Positions 33,598 to 45,511 of a stretch of 64,000 bases of DNA are shown piece after piece (positions within the stretch are counted from its first letter, which is position 1; every line of letters begins with the position of its first letter). This DNA is from Hyposmocoma kahamanoa (taxonomy: Eukaryota > Arthropoda > Insecta > Lepidoptera > Cosmopterigidae). Where the stretch lies: positions 735,626 to 799,625 of the forward strand of contig NW_020653200.1 of NCBI RefSeq assembly GCF_003589595.1, written 5' to 3'. Below the pieces are notes generated by a model. That model was not told the origin of the DNA. It worked only from the letters and a program-made list of their open reading frames with translations, and did no database searches. A program made the translations under genes and the position numbers.

Positions 33598-36500
33598 TAA
33601 GGTAATGTGGTTGTATGAAGACTCATTCTAGAAGACGTTAACATTATGATTCTGTTCAAAACGAATCGCTAGATAAAAAAATCATCTAATTGTGGAGCTT
33701 TGTTTAAAATTCGCTTAGATTTATCGGGTATCATATTGACAAAATGATTAAAGACGATAATTATGAAATGAATGAATTAATATACAATAGCTTCCGAAAA
33801 TCCATTCAACTCTTAAAAATTCAGAAACGATTCGATGCTTTAGATTGAAAATTCAAAGTCAATGACAACATGCGAAGGCTGATTCCCAGGAAGAGTCTTC
33901 GCCAGTCAGTTGTTTTGACCACTCAGATCTGAAATATAAACTTAATTTTAACTGGAACATTATGTAAGGTATCACGAGGCCACTGGAGTGCATGCCATGC
34001 CATGCCATTTTTGGATAAATATTCACTCCTAAACAAAAAATAAATAGGTGGAAACCCAGTCTCAAATGGTCCAACCCAATTATAGTTGACTAATTAATAA
34101 ATCGACACTTACCTCTTATTCTTCTTATCTTTGGTTACGTAGGCGGGGTGGGTACCTTTATTTAATTCCACGAAGACGGTCGAAAACAACATATTCATAA
34201 TTCATGAGTCATAATCACTTGACGTGCTTACTCACTGGAATAAATCAATTGAAATAATTAGCTCATCTCGTTAGTCGTGTAATGTTTACACACGTCGTAA
34301 GTACTTACACTTGTTTTACATTATTCACTTAAATGTAAGTAATGATAGACTTAAGCCGATATGGGCACATTGTTTACTAGTTCTAAATCTAAGAACCTAA
34401 CCGTGGCCTAATTAGAAGTTTCCATGTTTTATTTCCTAACATATTAGTATTTTTAAACAGCCACACTAATTACTTGGTCTCAAAGTAGAACATTCTCTGT
34501 ACTATGATAATCAAAGCAATGAAGTTAATTCCTGGGCACTACCCAGATCGCCTAAATTTAGACTGAGAGAAATATACACGATAGTTTGCAACAAAATGGT
34601 GCAAACGAGCAATAAGAACACTCGTTTATTGATTTGAGCTGAATTATTTTCTGTGTTACCTATATATTTAAGAGCCCTTTAATATATCTATAAATGACTG
34701 TAAATAGAAAAATTTACAACACAAACCCGACAATAACTGTGTAATGTTTCCTCTAAAACGGACCACCCGATGCGTATGTAATGATAATCGCCTTGGCCGG
34801 GTTTCTATTTACGGTCGAATTTTCAGAGCGTTTCGATTATTTTTGCATGTACTGTTTAGGGACAGGGTTGAAAAAAAAACTACGACAAACACGATAGTGC
34901 TGTCATTAACTTCATAATAGCGATTTCAAATACTTTGTATTAATGGATTAAACGTTTCCATTGATTATAGAAATTTGATTACACTTTACGTTAAGCTAAC
35001 CGTAATGGATCTAATGAAAAATGTATATATTTTTTTTATACTTGAAAATTACATCCAAATATAAAATAATTGTGTACTTTAATATTATTTAAAGCAATAT
35101 TGTAGAAAAAAAAAATTAATGTATGGTGTAACCTACTTTTGCGCTGATTGCCTCATTTTGCAGGCTCAGTACGTTTGTCCGAACAATATATCTATAAAGA
35201 TAATTAATTGGTCAAGCTATCCATTTTTACGAAAAAACCTGCCTCTTTGAAACATCCAAATCACTTTTTGCTTCTAGCGAGAATGTGGTTTTTAATACTA
35301 AGGAATGGGAATTCTTTCATTGTTTCAAAACAACAATAACAAAGGAGCGGAGCTCGAGAGTTGACTTAATCCTTTTACTCCACGTTTCATAAAGTGGTAT
35401 CGAAATGTCGAGTACGGATAATTGACAAATTTCTGAAGCTAACAGCTTACGATTTTCCTTCATACGAATTTTTTGTAACTTCTACCATCTTGCCTGTATA
35501 TTATTTTTTTTCGCTTCTGTACTTTAATCTGTCAATTTATAATTTTATAAATTATATCACAGAAGCGCTCTTTTTAGTTTTGAATCAAAATTCTATTGTC
35601 TGCGGTACTTGCCACTAAACTGAAAAATTTCATTAGAGTTCTGTACACAGAACTATAAAGAGTCAACAAAAGAACGTCGTGTTTTTGCCAATTAAATTAT
35701 CAATTAGGACGCTATTCAAACGCTATACCTGCTCCTTCCTGATTGGTTAAATTGACCTACAAGTCTTGCAACCTGCTCATAAGTCGTTATAAAAATAAGA
35801 TTCTACAAAGAATTACTTCTATTCTATCTCTTTCGTTTTTTGTGTTGTAGCGTTTGTTTAGCTTTCGTCTAATTAAAACATGTGAAGAGGCTGTATGGTG
35901 GTACCTTTGCCTATCCTGATAAATGGGTTAAAATTTATTAAAAAAAATACGTTTGTGGTCATTGATTGTTAAAAAAATATACATTCAATATTTGTTCTGT
36001 TTTATTATTTTATTTACTCGTAGAAAAAGTATTATATCCAATCATTCCATAATCAGGTCTTAAAATCTCGTACCAATTACTTAGGTACTTACTTAGGTAC
36101 GGATTTTGCAAATTTTGGATTTTGCGGGTTTTTGTTTTCTTTTTGTTATTAACCGGTAGCTATTCTTCCATAGATAATACAACTCGAACTAAAATGTTGT
36201 AAAAGGCAAACTCGCATGCAGTCGTAGTGTGTTACATATAAAATAAATCCTTACAAAAAATACTGTAGAATGAGCATTTATAAAATTAGTCAATTGCAGT
36301 TTAGTTGCACATTTTTACTTTTTTTTTCCTATATTCAAGCTTAAGCGAAATACATTCAGATTTTTCGAGGATAAAAACTTTTTGCTTATTCTTGAAGTGC
36401 AATTAAATTAATAAATAAATCCATTACTGCGATCAGGTGGTAATGTAATGTAAAAGCCCATGGGCGTGATTTAGGACTGTTTACGAGCAGGTGTGATGAA

Positions 36501-36848
36501 AATAATTGTATTGCGTAAAACGTACCGAGTTTGCCCCTTTTTTTAAAATTCACGTGGTCAGTATATTTTTTATACGACCGTTATTTAACAGCAAATATCT
36601 AAACCCATCGAGCATAATTATATACTCGATGCCTAAACCATTTGATACAGCAAAACAGTAAGGTTTTTACGCTGCTCCTCCGGTAACTCGCCTTACATAA
36701 TTAAGGTATCGTTCAAATTTGTAGTTTAAATGTGAAATTATATAAGATAATATAGAGTATTTCATATTTTAGTCTAAGGTACCTACATACATAAAGATTT
36801 TACATCATTTTTGACAAAGTCAAATCTTTGTTTCATCGTTAGCGACTA
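33598..36848. other. No gene seen
   Basis: About 3.2 kb of AT-rich sequence. A short tandem of TTACTTAGGTAC lies near 36078-36101. No coding pattern was recognised. Confidence 0.35.
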
Positions 36849-37079
36849 AGGCTCAACTCACACTGGCGCAGAGTCGAAGCGTCGCGACGCGCGATGACTC
36901 TCGCATCAGTGCGCCCGGATCACAGTGTGGTCGGCGTCTGACGCCTCACTGCGCTCAAAAGCCGCTCGGACTCCATATTTGCATAACACAAATAATGGAA
37001 AAATAGAGATGAATATGCAATAGGCGAAAAACATGACGCGTTGCGACGCTTCGACTTTGCGCCAGTGTGAATTGAGCCT
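36849..37079. mobile_element. 231-base MITE with TA target duplication
   Basis: The left end AGGCTCAACTCACACTGGCG and the right end, reversed as AGGCTCAATTCACACTGGCG, are near-perfect inverted repeats. They extend about 43 bases through CGAAGCGTCGCGACGCG. TA flanks both ends (36847-36848 and 37080-37081), consistent with Tc1/mariner-type mobilisation. A lone, diverged left end of the same family appears at about 42585-42615. The 119-codon minus-strand frame over it is not a gene. Confidence 0.85.
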
Positions 37080-37379
37080 TACACTGGAAATAATCACATT
37101 AATTAAACTATACTGCTCATTCGCAAGGCAGATTCCCCTGAGAAAAAGAGCAAGAAACTTTTTATCGTTTACAATTGGTAGGTCAATGTTTACAATATTT
37201 ATTTCAAACATCATAGATCGAGACAACCTGCAAAAGCTAAACGGTTCACTACCACGGATTGTCATCCAAATACACAGAAGTTGTATAAAGAAGAAACAAG
37301 TTGTATACCTTTAGTATAAAGATTTTGTCTTATTAAAGTTTTAAACGTTGTGAATAGCAGATATTGAATCTTATCATGG

Positions 37380-38012
37380 AAGCGTATCCATTGCCCCTTG
37401 AATTCGTGATTTTGTGAAGACTACTATTAAGGACAGCTTATTTTTATTCCTCGTATTAATGTCATGTCTCAATAATTGGTAAATCAATGTATGTCGCACT
37501 AATTTTTCTTTTTATAAAAAGTATTTTTTTTTTATATTAATGACTGCCTTCGCATTTAGCCAATGGAATGGGTTGCGAATGCAGAATTACAGATTATGGA
37601 AGAGGTACGTAATTTAGATGAAAAAGGATGTGGTAGGTTGAGTAGGTGGGTAGTTATTATATATCGGCATACATATTAAGGCTTGATAATATTATTTTTG
37701 ATAAATGAGGTCAGTACATTATAAACAACTTGGTTACATGAATACAATAAACTTGTTATGGAGGTGGGAAATGTTATACCGATTACCGGGAGTTCGGATA
37801 TGTAAGTATCGTGGTCAATTGAGGGGCACGAGAAGAAGATAAGATTGTATGTCTCACTATTTCTTATTTAAAAAATACTATTCTTAACGTAATGTGCTGA
37901 GCAAACGTCGTGTGCTGTGACGGTAGTGTAAGAATATTAATTTCTATAAACTATCTCTCAGACACTCGGGGGCCCATTTTGTAAATTGCGTTTACGTTTC
38001 TGCAGGACATAT
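37380..38012 (-). pseudogene. Family K retrotransposon 3' fragment with an insertion
   Basis: The minus strand carries the same 3' end of a Jockey-like element as 20372-20712: the post-RT coding relic at 38012-37920, then the untranslated part at 37470-37380 (GAAGCGTATCCATTGCCCCT on the plus strand). About 380 bases at 37473-37852 separate the two. The coding part is more decayed than in the other copies. Confidence 0.7.
37473..37852. mobile_element. About 380-base insertion with 8-base target duplication
   Basis: ATGTCTCA occurs on both sides (about 37465-37472 and 37854-37861). The host sequence is the family K repeat, which is contiguous in the 20.6 kb copy. The inserted DNA is AT-rich, contains CCGGGAGTTCGGATATG near its right end, and has no coding capacity. 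An 8-base duplication fits hAT-type insertion, but I found no clear terminal inverted repeat. Confidence 0.55.
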
Positions 38013-38180
38013 TAAATTTGTCGTATTTATATCGTTGGCATTACCCGAAAGGTAATGAACCTACGTATAATAAGATCATTTCCCAAAGCAACTACGACTA
38101 AATGTCATTGACATTGGCGAAATCATCGATTACTTCGATGGGGCCATAACATTTAAAAGAAGAAGAAGAAGAAGAAGGTG
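38013..38180. repeat. Possible retroelement tail with GAA microsatellite
   Basis: CATCGATTACTTCGATGGGG is followed by CCATAACATTTAAAAG and six to seven AGA units (about 38158-38178). The order suggests the 3' end of a retroposon. Family not recognised. Confidence 0.4.
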
Positions 38181-39903
38181 TAATGGTATATCCGTATATG
38201 TTCATATGGTTTTTATAGACTTGTACTAACAGACCTACAGAACAAAAGCATCATAGTATTAGTATCTAAAGGTATCCGTTGTTACTAGGTGTAGGCAAAA
38301 CCGTACCGTAATCGTACGAAAACCTGGGTTAAATAACTAATGGGATATACCTGTGTCGCCCTCAATTTCTATGCTACTGAATAAAAAATTATTTCATGCC
38401 AATGCAATGAACTGGGGCGGGAACTCCCGTTTTTTAATTATTTTTTAAACAGGACTTATTTATAGATGTGCAGTAGATAATATGGACGAAACAAATTTTT
38501 TATTATTTCTTTCTTCTGGCCGAAAAAAACGAGTATCATTCACCACGTCCCCGAACTTTAAGAAAGAAAAGAACTTACAAAAGAGAGGTTTTTGACATAG
38601 TCTGCTTACGCTTTGTACTGGTCATTTAAGTTTTTTCCCGACAATGTGATGAATGTACAAATAAAGATTTATTTAATGATCTTAATAGGAATCGTTATTA
38701 CGATAGTCGTCATCCTTTATAAATTAAGATATGTAGCGACTTTTAACATTTATTTTTGAAAGTAATAATTTAAACGGGCGGGGTTACCAGAACTTTATAT
38801 TTAAAAAAACGGTTTAGAATTAATGTTTAAATGACATTAGCTCTTTCATTCATTATCAAATAACCTTCTTTGATATAATATTTACGACTATGGAATACTA
38901 TGCTAATTTATGTTTTTTTTTCCATAAATTTAAATAGATATATACTTCTGGACACATAATTCGAGCCACCTCGTATTTTTGTCTTAAAGGGCTAGAATAC
39001 AAAAGTAGTGTTATCGTCGAAGCAAAAGTTTGATCCCGGTTTTGCAAATCCAAATTTCCAACAAGGATTCGTGGAAAAGACCTTTAATATATTAGTTTCA
39101 AAATTGCTTATTGTTTTTGATTAATCAAACATTTTTTAAGCTTAGGACATTTAATACTGAAAATGCGAGGTGGCTCGAATTGTGTCCGGAAATGTATATC
39201 TACTATACAATATCATTGTTATAAACATATAATGCAAAACGGAAAAAAAACTTTGAGGTGTTCGCTTCAGACTACAATTAAAAAAGCCTTTTAATTGATT
39301 ATAAAAATAACTAATCGATTCGAAGAGGCTATAGTTGTGCTTGTGTTATTTATTTTATTCATTTTATGCGGAGGGAGGGTGGGAGAATTAACTGCATACA
39401 AAAAATATTCAATACAAGCTCAGCTATTTTGCACGATTTAACCTTCACTGGCTTCGTCGTACATTAATTTACTTCCATATTTTATCATAAAAATGTTAGT
39501 CAATTACCCATTTACTTCTTATTGACCCATTTATCTGTTAATATTAGATTAGCTGAGTAAAGTGGATTTAAAAACTTTTTAATCTTTAGTAAAAATAATG
39601 TTAGTTATTTTTCCCGTTCTCGGATTTAGGAAAGGATTATTTAGAGCAAAACAGTGATAATCAACCCGGCGAATACTTAGAAAAGAATAGGCCGTTTATT
39701 GGTGGTCATAGCGTCAAGGCCTCTGGTAAGACAGCAAAAGAGGTAGTTTGTGAATGGGAGTTTTCACTGAAAAACGTATTTTTTATAAAACTCTTGACGT
39801 TACTTTGTTGACAAAGTGAACATGAAATGTGAAATGATGTTGACACGATGTGGCCGATTACAAAAAGAAACAAGTCGAAAAAATAATAATATTTAGCCTT
39901 TAT
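38181..39903. other. No gene seen
   Basis: AT-rich sequence. The pair GAGCCACCTCGTATTTTTGT (about 38963) and the inverted GAAAATGCGAGGTGGCTCGA (about 39159) could be the ends of a 240-base palindromic element; see findings. Confidence 0.35.
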
Positions 39904-39933
39904 CATAGATTTAGTATATCCACTAAATCTATG
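39904..39933. repeat. Perfect 12-base stem inverted repeat
   Basis: CATAGATTTAGT and ACTAAATCTATG are perfect inverted copies separated by six bases. It lies just before a family C element. Confidence 0.6.
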
Positions 39934-39953
39934 GCCTTTATACAGGGTTTTTT

Positions 39954-40157
39954 AACCGCCTTAAAAAAAAGGAGGAGGTTCCCAATCCGACTGTTTTTTG
40001 TATGTGTGTTACGCGATAACTTGTGAACCGAATTTGATGTATCTTTTTTTGTTGGAATGATGTTACCTCTGATGTGGTCCCATTTAAATTCGAAGAAACT
40101 ATTCCACCTCTGAGAGTGGCAAATTAGGAGATGAATGAGTTTTGAGGTCGGATTTTT
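39954..40157 (+). mobile_element. Short TIR element, family C (copy 3)
   Basis: It starts AACCGCCTTAAAAAAAAGGA and ends TTTTGAGGTCGGATTTTTCA, with the typical interior TACGCGATAACTTGTGAACC and TGTGGTCCCATTTAAATTCG. At about 200 bases it is the shortest of the five copies. Confidence 0.75.
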
Positions 40158-40508
40158 CATGTAAAATATTAACACCCTCACAGGACTCTATTAATAACAT
40201 CATAAACGACTTTTTCCATGACATTTTAAAAAACAATAAATGTTTAAAGGTCTGGAATGTGTACTTCAAGTAAGTACTTGTGCTTAATTAAACAATAAGG
40301 TATTATTTGTCTTCAGAGATTTTATTGAAATCTTTACTTGAGCTCCAATGCATCCATCTCAAATACAAATATTATATAATTTATTAAAATATTTTTCTAA
40401 CCTTACAACACTATAATATACTCAAGGAACAGAAAAAAATCGAACCGTGAAAATTATTGCAATAGCAAGCAGATAAGGTAACCGGTAACGTGACATTTGA
40501 ATGAAAAC

Positions 40509-40514
40509 TTTATT
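40509..40514 (-). promoter_or_regulatory. Polyadenylation signal of the zinc finger gene
   Basis: AATAAA on the minus strand lies about a dozen bases after the stop codon of the zinc finger gene. If used, the 3' untranslated region would be very short. Confidence 0.5.
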
Positions 40515-40525
40515 TCTAGTTACGT

Positions 40526-41587
40526 TTAGTCGTAATGTGAATTGGTAACATGTTGTTGGAGCTCGTTGGCTTCCTCGAACGCCGACATACAAACTCCGCA
40601 GACATACATTTTGTTTTTGAACGGATGATTCTTTAACGTGTGACGCGCCAGACTGGCTTGATTCGAGAACATTTTATGGCACTCTCCGCATTGTACGCCG
40701 CCCGCCGCCTTGTGTTTGTACAGCAAGTGACTATGCAACGCCGCATTCGAATTGAATGTTCGATGGCAAAACAAGCAAGCGTTCGCGCTTGTCGGGTGCA
40801 CAGTGGCATTGTGATTTGCCAAACCTCGAACGCTCCTAAAAGATCTTCGACAGGAAAAACAGCAATTATCCGTGTTTTCGGGGTGCTTGTAACCAATATG
40901 GTTACGCAGAGCCACCTGGGATGTACATTTCTTGCCACATTCCGGACAAAGCGTTTCGGATTTACAACAGCCCAATTTGTGGTTATCTGAAAAAGCTTTT
41001 TAAATAAATCATTTGTATCGTAGTTGCTTAACGTATGAAAATAATTTTAGATTGACCATGACACTGACAATCGTAATTTCACATTAATAATGAACCAAAA
41101 CACCTGATGTCAATTTCAAGAAAAGTAAGCAGCTTACAAACTTACCAAGAACTTCCGGCGTTCCGAAGCTTTTGTAACATGCTGTGCACCGATACTTGAA
41201 CTTATGCATATACTGCACATGCTTTTGCAAACTCATAGCTGAGGGGTATACCTTGAAGCACTCGTTACATTGCACGGGTTGCTCGTTGGGCGGGTGTATG
41301 AGCAGGCAGTGAGTGTTCAATGTTGTCGCAGTTTTGTAAATCTTCCCGCAATGAGGGCAAATGTGTCCATGGTCGCTGCCATCGTCCATACCACTGAGAA
41401 CGTTTTGAAGTAGCGCGGTAGATGTTAGCAAATGCAAATTCACAGCCTCATTGTGGAGCTCCTTCTCTATATCTATACTCCGCGGTAAGTACGACTCCGG
41501 AGACTCCGCCGCGTCATCTATTTCCATCACTTCTTGGACATCCACCTCCACTTTCACCTCTACTGTCTCGCAAGCATTGAAATCCAT
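40526..41587 (-). CDS. C2H2 zinc finger protein, two exons, complete
   Basis: Exon 1 is 41587-41146 and exon 2 is 40986-40526, joined over a 159-base intron with a GTAAG donor and a TTTTTCAG acceptor. The split codon then reads Asp and the third finger is completed, giving a 300-residue protein. The ATG context (AAGAATGG) is good and no upstream in-frame start is needed. Residues 1-70 are acidic, without a recognised ZAD or BTB domain. Finger 1 has C77, C80, H93 and H98; finger 2 has C107, C110, H123 and H128; finger 3 is C2HC (C134, C137, H150, C154) and spans the splice junction. Fingers 4-8 run from about residue 161 to the C-terminus (...TNSHYD). Proteins of this kind are usually nuclear and bind DNA, often as transcription regulators; the target is unknown. 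I do not recognise a named orthologue. Confidence 0.93.
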
Positions 41588-42269
41588 TCTTAGCTAATAA
41601 ATTAAATATAAAATAATTAAGATTAGCGAAATTAAGAGTACTGTCAAAATGTATCACAAAAAAGAATGGCGATTAAAAAATAAATTTATTTTACTTGACG
41701 TTGAAAAAAAAAATACAAGCAATCTTTTTGGTCTGCCGTATGAACTCTGTAAAGTAACATTAGTGTGGTTATCGAAGCAAAGTTGAAGCCACATGACACG
41801 AGCCACTATTTTAAAGGGAAAATCAAGTTGGAAGATGATTTACTTCAAGTTACTTATTACGTTACTACAAAAGTGCATACATATTCTTCTACACAGACAA
41901 ACGATTGTATACAGAACATTTTTTTTTTTTATTATAAACTTATAAACACTTATAAAAGTGCGCATTTGATCTCTTTCTCACCTGATGGGAAGCGACGATG
42001 AAGTCGACGATGGAGAAGGGACACCTAAAAATGTCTATTTATTCTCGCCTTGAAAAGGCCCAATTTATAGCGTTCAAGGAACAAGTATGCAGGCAGGAAA
42101 TTCCGTTCGCTACGGAGTGGAATCCATATAAATGTGGAAGCAAAACGCTACGTGCGAATCCTTGGAATATCCACAACATAGAGCTGGAATGTAACCAAAT
42201 GTTAATAAAACAGTGTACAGATACCTACTTAAATATGTGTACATTAGTCTTGACGGTTTTCTACTGTGG
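41588..42269. other. Upstream region of the zinc finger gene, no other gene seen
   Basis: The first 150 bases are where the minus-strand promoter should lie; no TATA box or initiator stands out. Two plus-strand frames (78 codons at 41765 and 125 codons at 41998-42375) lack recognisable motifs. Confidence 0.3.
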
Positions 42270-42620
42270 CACGCGACGCTGTGGTGTTGGTTTTAGTTTG
42301 TATAGTCGTAGTCTTTTAAAGTATCCCACAAGTTGCAGTTATGAGCGACTTAGCGACGAGATAATTGTATGTTAATTCAATACTCTTGCGCGATCTGTCA
42401 CCATTGTCATTGTGTGAGGACACCATTATCACGTATTTTCCACTAAGCCGCTAGTCGCGGGCGGCTGGCCGTGCACTATTTATTGAAATAAGCTACCATA
42501 CCCATTGACGCTGCCGCGACTCTGAAATACAACTAGCCGCTACGGCTGCGGTCTCTCGCAACTAGTTGCTTAATGGAAAACGGCACTAAGGCTAATTACA
42601 CATGGCGTCGCGACGCGCAC
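42270..42620. repeat. CpG-rich repeat debris
   Basis: Several GCGACG, CTAGTCGCGGGCGG and CTAGCCGCTACGGCTGC motifs occur in both orientations. The segment ends with AAGGCTAATTACACATGGCG then TCGCGACGCG, a diverged end of the MITE at 36849. It looks like fragments of one or two palindromic MITEs. Confidence 0.45.
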
Positions 42621-43794
42621 AGAAAAAAAGGATTTCTACTAATAAGAAAGAGCAATTTCTCAAAATATTTGCTAATTCTGAAAAAATATTTATTAAAAGT
42701 AATAAAATATTGTCACTACAAAAATACTGCTTATCTTTTTCTAATACAATTTTACTCTTAACTTTATTCTAACTTTGAGACAAATACGTTCACTTCAAGA
42801 TTTTATTTCATTTCTAATCAATTAATTGGACATTACTTATATCAAGAAATTTTTACCTCTTACATCAAATTTAAATAATCTTAAATGAATTCAAAATTTC
42901 TTGGGTGTATTTTAAGAAAATATATTCTTAAACAAAAAAAGAAGTAGTTTTCTATTCAGATTAATATTCTAAATTCTAGAGTATATTCTTAAAGCAACAT
43001 TTCGTTGCGTTTTCATAGTCAATCTTGTCGTGACATGTCGCCGAAGGCGCACGCGGTAACGATTACTTTTACTTGTGCTTGTAATCATAAAAATCATAAA
43101 CAGTCATTTATCCAAAGAAACAATACGTAGTATCTCTAGTTTGTTAGGGTGTTCTTTATAGTTATAATTTAAGAAATTTGGTTACAGCATGAAATCAAAC
43201 TACACTTGTAACAAGTATAACATGCAATTAGTTCCATCACGCCACTGCTAGATGGCATTAGATGTACTCTGAAACGCGCTATCGTTTTGTTAACTTCAAT
43301 AGTATAAAGTCATCTCATATATTTGGGATTGTTAATGCTTTCTGCCGCTGTAGCATTTATACGGCACTGGATGGTCCTCAAGTATTTGAGAAGATTCCAT
43401 ATTTCCATCCTATTTCTGCTACTTTAAGGTTTGGCACTGTTGGGTCCATAACCCTGTAAATTTACCCTTTTTGATATTAGAAAACATAAATCTTCAGTCA
43501 AATAATTAAGTACCTCTCAATTTTTCATTCTTTTTTTTTTTCAAATCAAAATCGGACATTTCTAATAACAAATAAATATTTTGTTGAATCTAGAGTGGCT
43601 TTGTGACTTGAAGTAAATTAATTTGCTCTTGGATTAAATATTTCTGTCTTGTAACGAAAATACACTTTTGAGACGTTTTTTTACTATTATCAAGTAATTA
43701 TTCTCTAGCGTCTATAGGGAGAAGATCGTTTTGTTGGATTTAATAAATTTGTCTTCATAAAAAGAATTTTGTCTTTTTCTAAGTAATCTGTTTT
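42621..43794. other. No gene seen
   Basis: AT-rich sequence without recognisable features. Confidence 0.35.
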
Positions 43795-44065
43795 TACCGT
43801 GCGAATGGCGCCGGTTTTTGCCGCTGCAAGAGTTTCGGCGTCGTACCGCAGTACCAGAGTCGGGATAGCAGCTCATGCGGCGTGATCAACTGAATTCGTA
43901 TATCAGTAAAAGACAATTGTGGCAGCGCTCGCCACTGCCCCCGCGATTTTAATTGAAGCCGCCGCCACAGTGTATGTATGAAAGTGTGTAAGAAAATGCA
44001 AGGGCAAAACTACAATAGCGGCGGCGCGATGCCGTCGTTACGGCGCCGTGTGTTATGAGCCCGCG
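43795..44065. other. CpG-rich block, probable MITE
   Basis: This GC-rich block of about 270 bases contains GGCGCCG near its left edge (about 43807) and GGCGCCGTGTGTTATGAGCC near its right edge (about 44042), plus GCCGCCGCC and GCGGCGGCGC in opposite orientations. That is suggestive of an imperfect inverted repeat element. No coding frame was found. Confidence 0.4.
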
Positions 44066-45033
44066 TATAAATTCCATACTACAAGAGTGATGTCACGTGT
44101 TGACAGCTGTCACAGTGTGACAATCGCCTGCCTGTAATTATTTTTTTCCATCCTTGCTATAATTCTTGTTATAGCTGTTTTTTTATTGCTTCCGTTAAAG
44201 AAAATGCAAAGGTTTAAAATCATACAGCCAAGTGTTAGTGAAATTTTCTTATAATTATAAAGTTGTACACGCAATTTCATATATTTTATCTTGATTTATA
44301 AAACGCACCTGTCAAAAATGTACATTCGTTTGCATGTTAGGCCGGCCGCTGTCACAAAGTCACTGTGAACGTTAAACCAGGGGATAAAGAGTACAATAAA
44401 ATTACGGGTACCCTTATCACTTCGCGTTCACAATTGCATTTGTTCAGACATCACCTTGCTGTATGTAGTAGTAGTAGGTAAATAACTTTCTACCGTTATA
44501 TGGAGTGTCCGGGGTGCAGTACTGGTGAGGAATACGTCACATATGAGTATGAAATAAATAAATAAAAAAAAAATCTGCTACGGAAATATTGGGCGTTATG
44601 TTTATATAATTAGTGGTGCATACATTATTATCCTCGACGTACACAAAAAAAAAAGATTCGCGTTATTAACGATCTCCTTTTTAACGTAAATATAAAGGTT
44701 TTCTGCGAGAACTGTATTGTATTTTGGTATACCAAAGAATAGTCATGCTTATTAACAATGTACAAAAAAGATCATATTAATTTTTATATAATTACATCCT
44801 TTAATACATTAACTTCAGTCATCAGTATTTATTTATGTTTATTGTTATTATATTTTATTATTTTTGTATTTCGGCGATAAAATGTGGTTCTGATTGTGTG
44901 GAATTGTTATAAAAAGTTGTTGTCAAGAATTAAGCAGCTCGGCAAACATATACTTTTAGATATTATGTGTTATTTGTAGACGAACCTATACAGTTTTTTT
45001 TCTGTTATTATAGATAGGATTTTAGTCAAAAGT
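44066..45033. other. No gene seen
   Basis: AT-rich sequence. A short GC-richer patch ending in an A-rich run lies at about 44500-44572 and could be the 3' end of a retroposon. Confidence 0.35.
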
Positions 45034-45132
45034 CACGCGCGACTTGCGCGAAGGCGACATAAAACGCGAGATACTGCTATTCTTGTAAAGAGATCTCGAG
45101 CTTTATGTCGCTCTCGCGCACGTCGCGTCAGG
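45034..45132. repeat. Long CpG-rich inverted repeat
   Basis: The arm 45041-45072 (beginning GACTTGCGCGAAGGCGACAT) pairs with 45093-45124 (ending CTCGCGCACGTC) over 32 bases with a few mismatches, around a 20-base loop. Pairing continues weakly outward. The arms are CpG-rich in an AT-rich setting. It is probably a compact MITE; hairpin RNA is an alternative. Confidence 0.65.
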
Positions 45133-45511
45133 TCGTGCTAGCGCTACTGGGTTGTCTTAATTAGCCCTTATGATGATTACCTACTTATAAGCAGTAACAG
45201 AGCACATACAGTGGATCGTAAAGTCAATTGCACCGAATAAGGTGTACATTCTGTTCCGAAGCTGCGAATTAATAATTTATGAAAAGTGTTTATAAAGTGG
45301 TGTATGTGTATGTTGACTATTATTTTTTCGTTGTCAGAATTAGGGCGAGTATACCATTATGAATATAATACAATGTGATAAGTTTAATCTAGCGTGAGAT
45401 GTTTACAAGGTTACCTAATAAATTTTTATTAAACCCTTAGTTTGGTCGCATCTTTGATACTAACTAATCAAAAATAATGAGAGTTTTGTAGACGCGATCA
45501 TATAATCAGAA

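Noticed and set aside
36906..37314. 119-codon minus and 93-codon plus frames
   Set aside because: They lie over and beyond a MITE with clear inverted ends and have no motif.
40633..40990. 101-codon minus and 116-codon plus frames over the zinc finger exon
   Set aside because: They are alternative frames of the eight-finger gene; the zinc finger frame explains the sequence.
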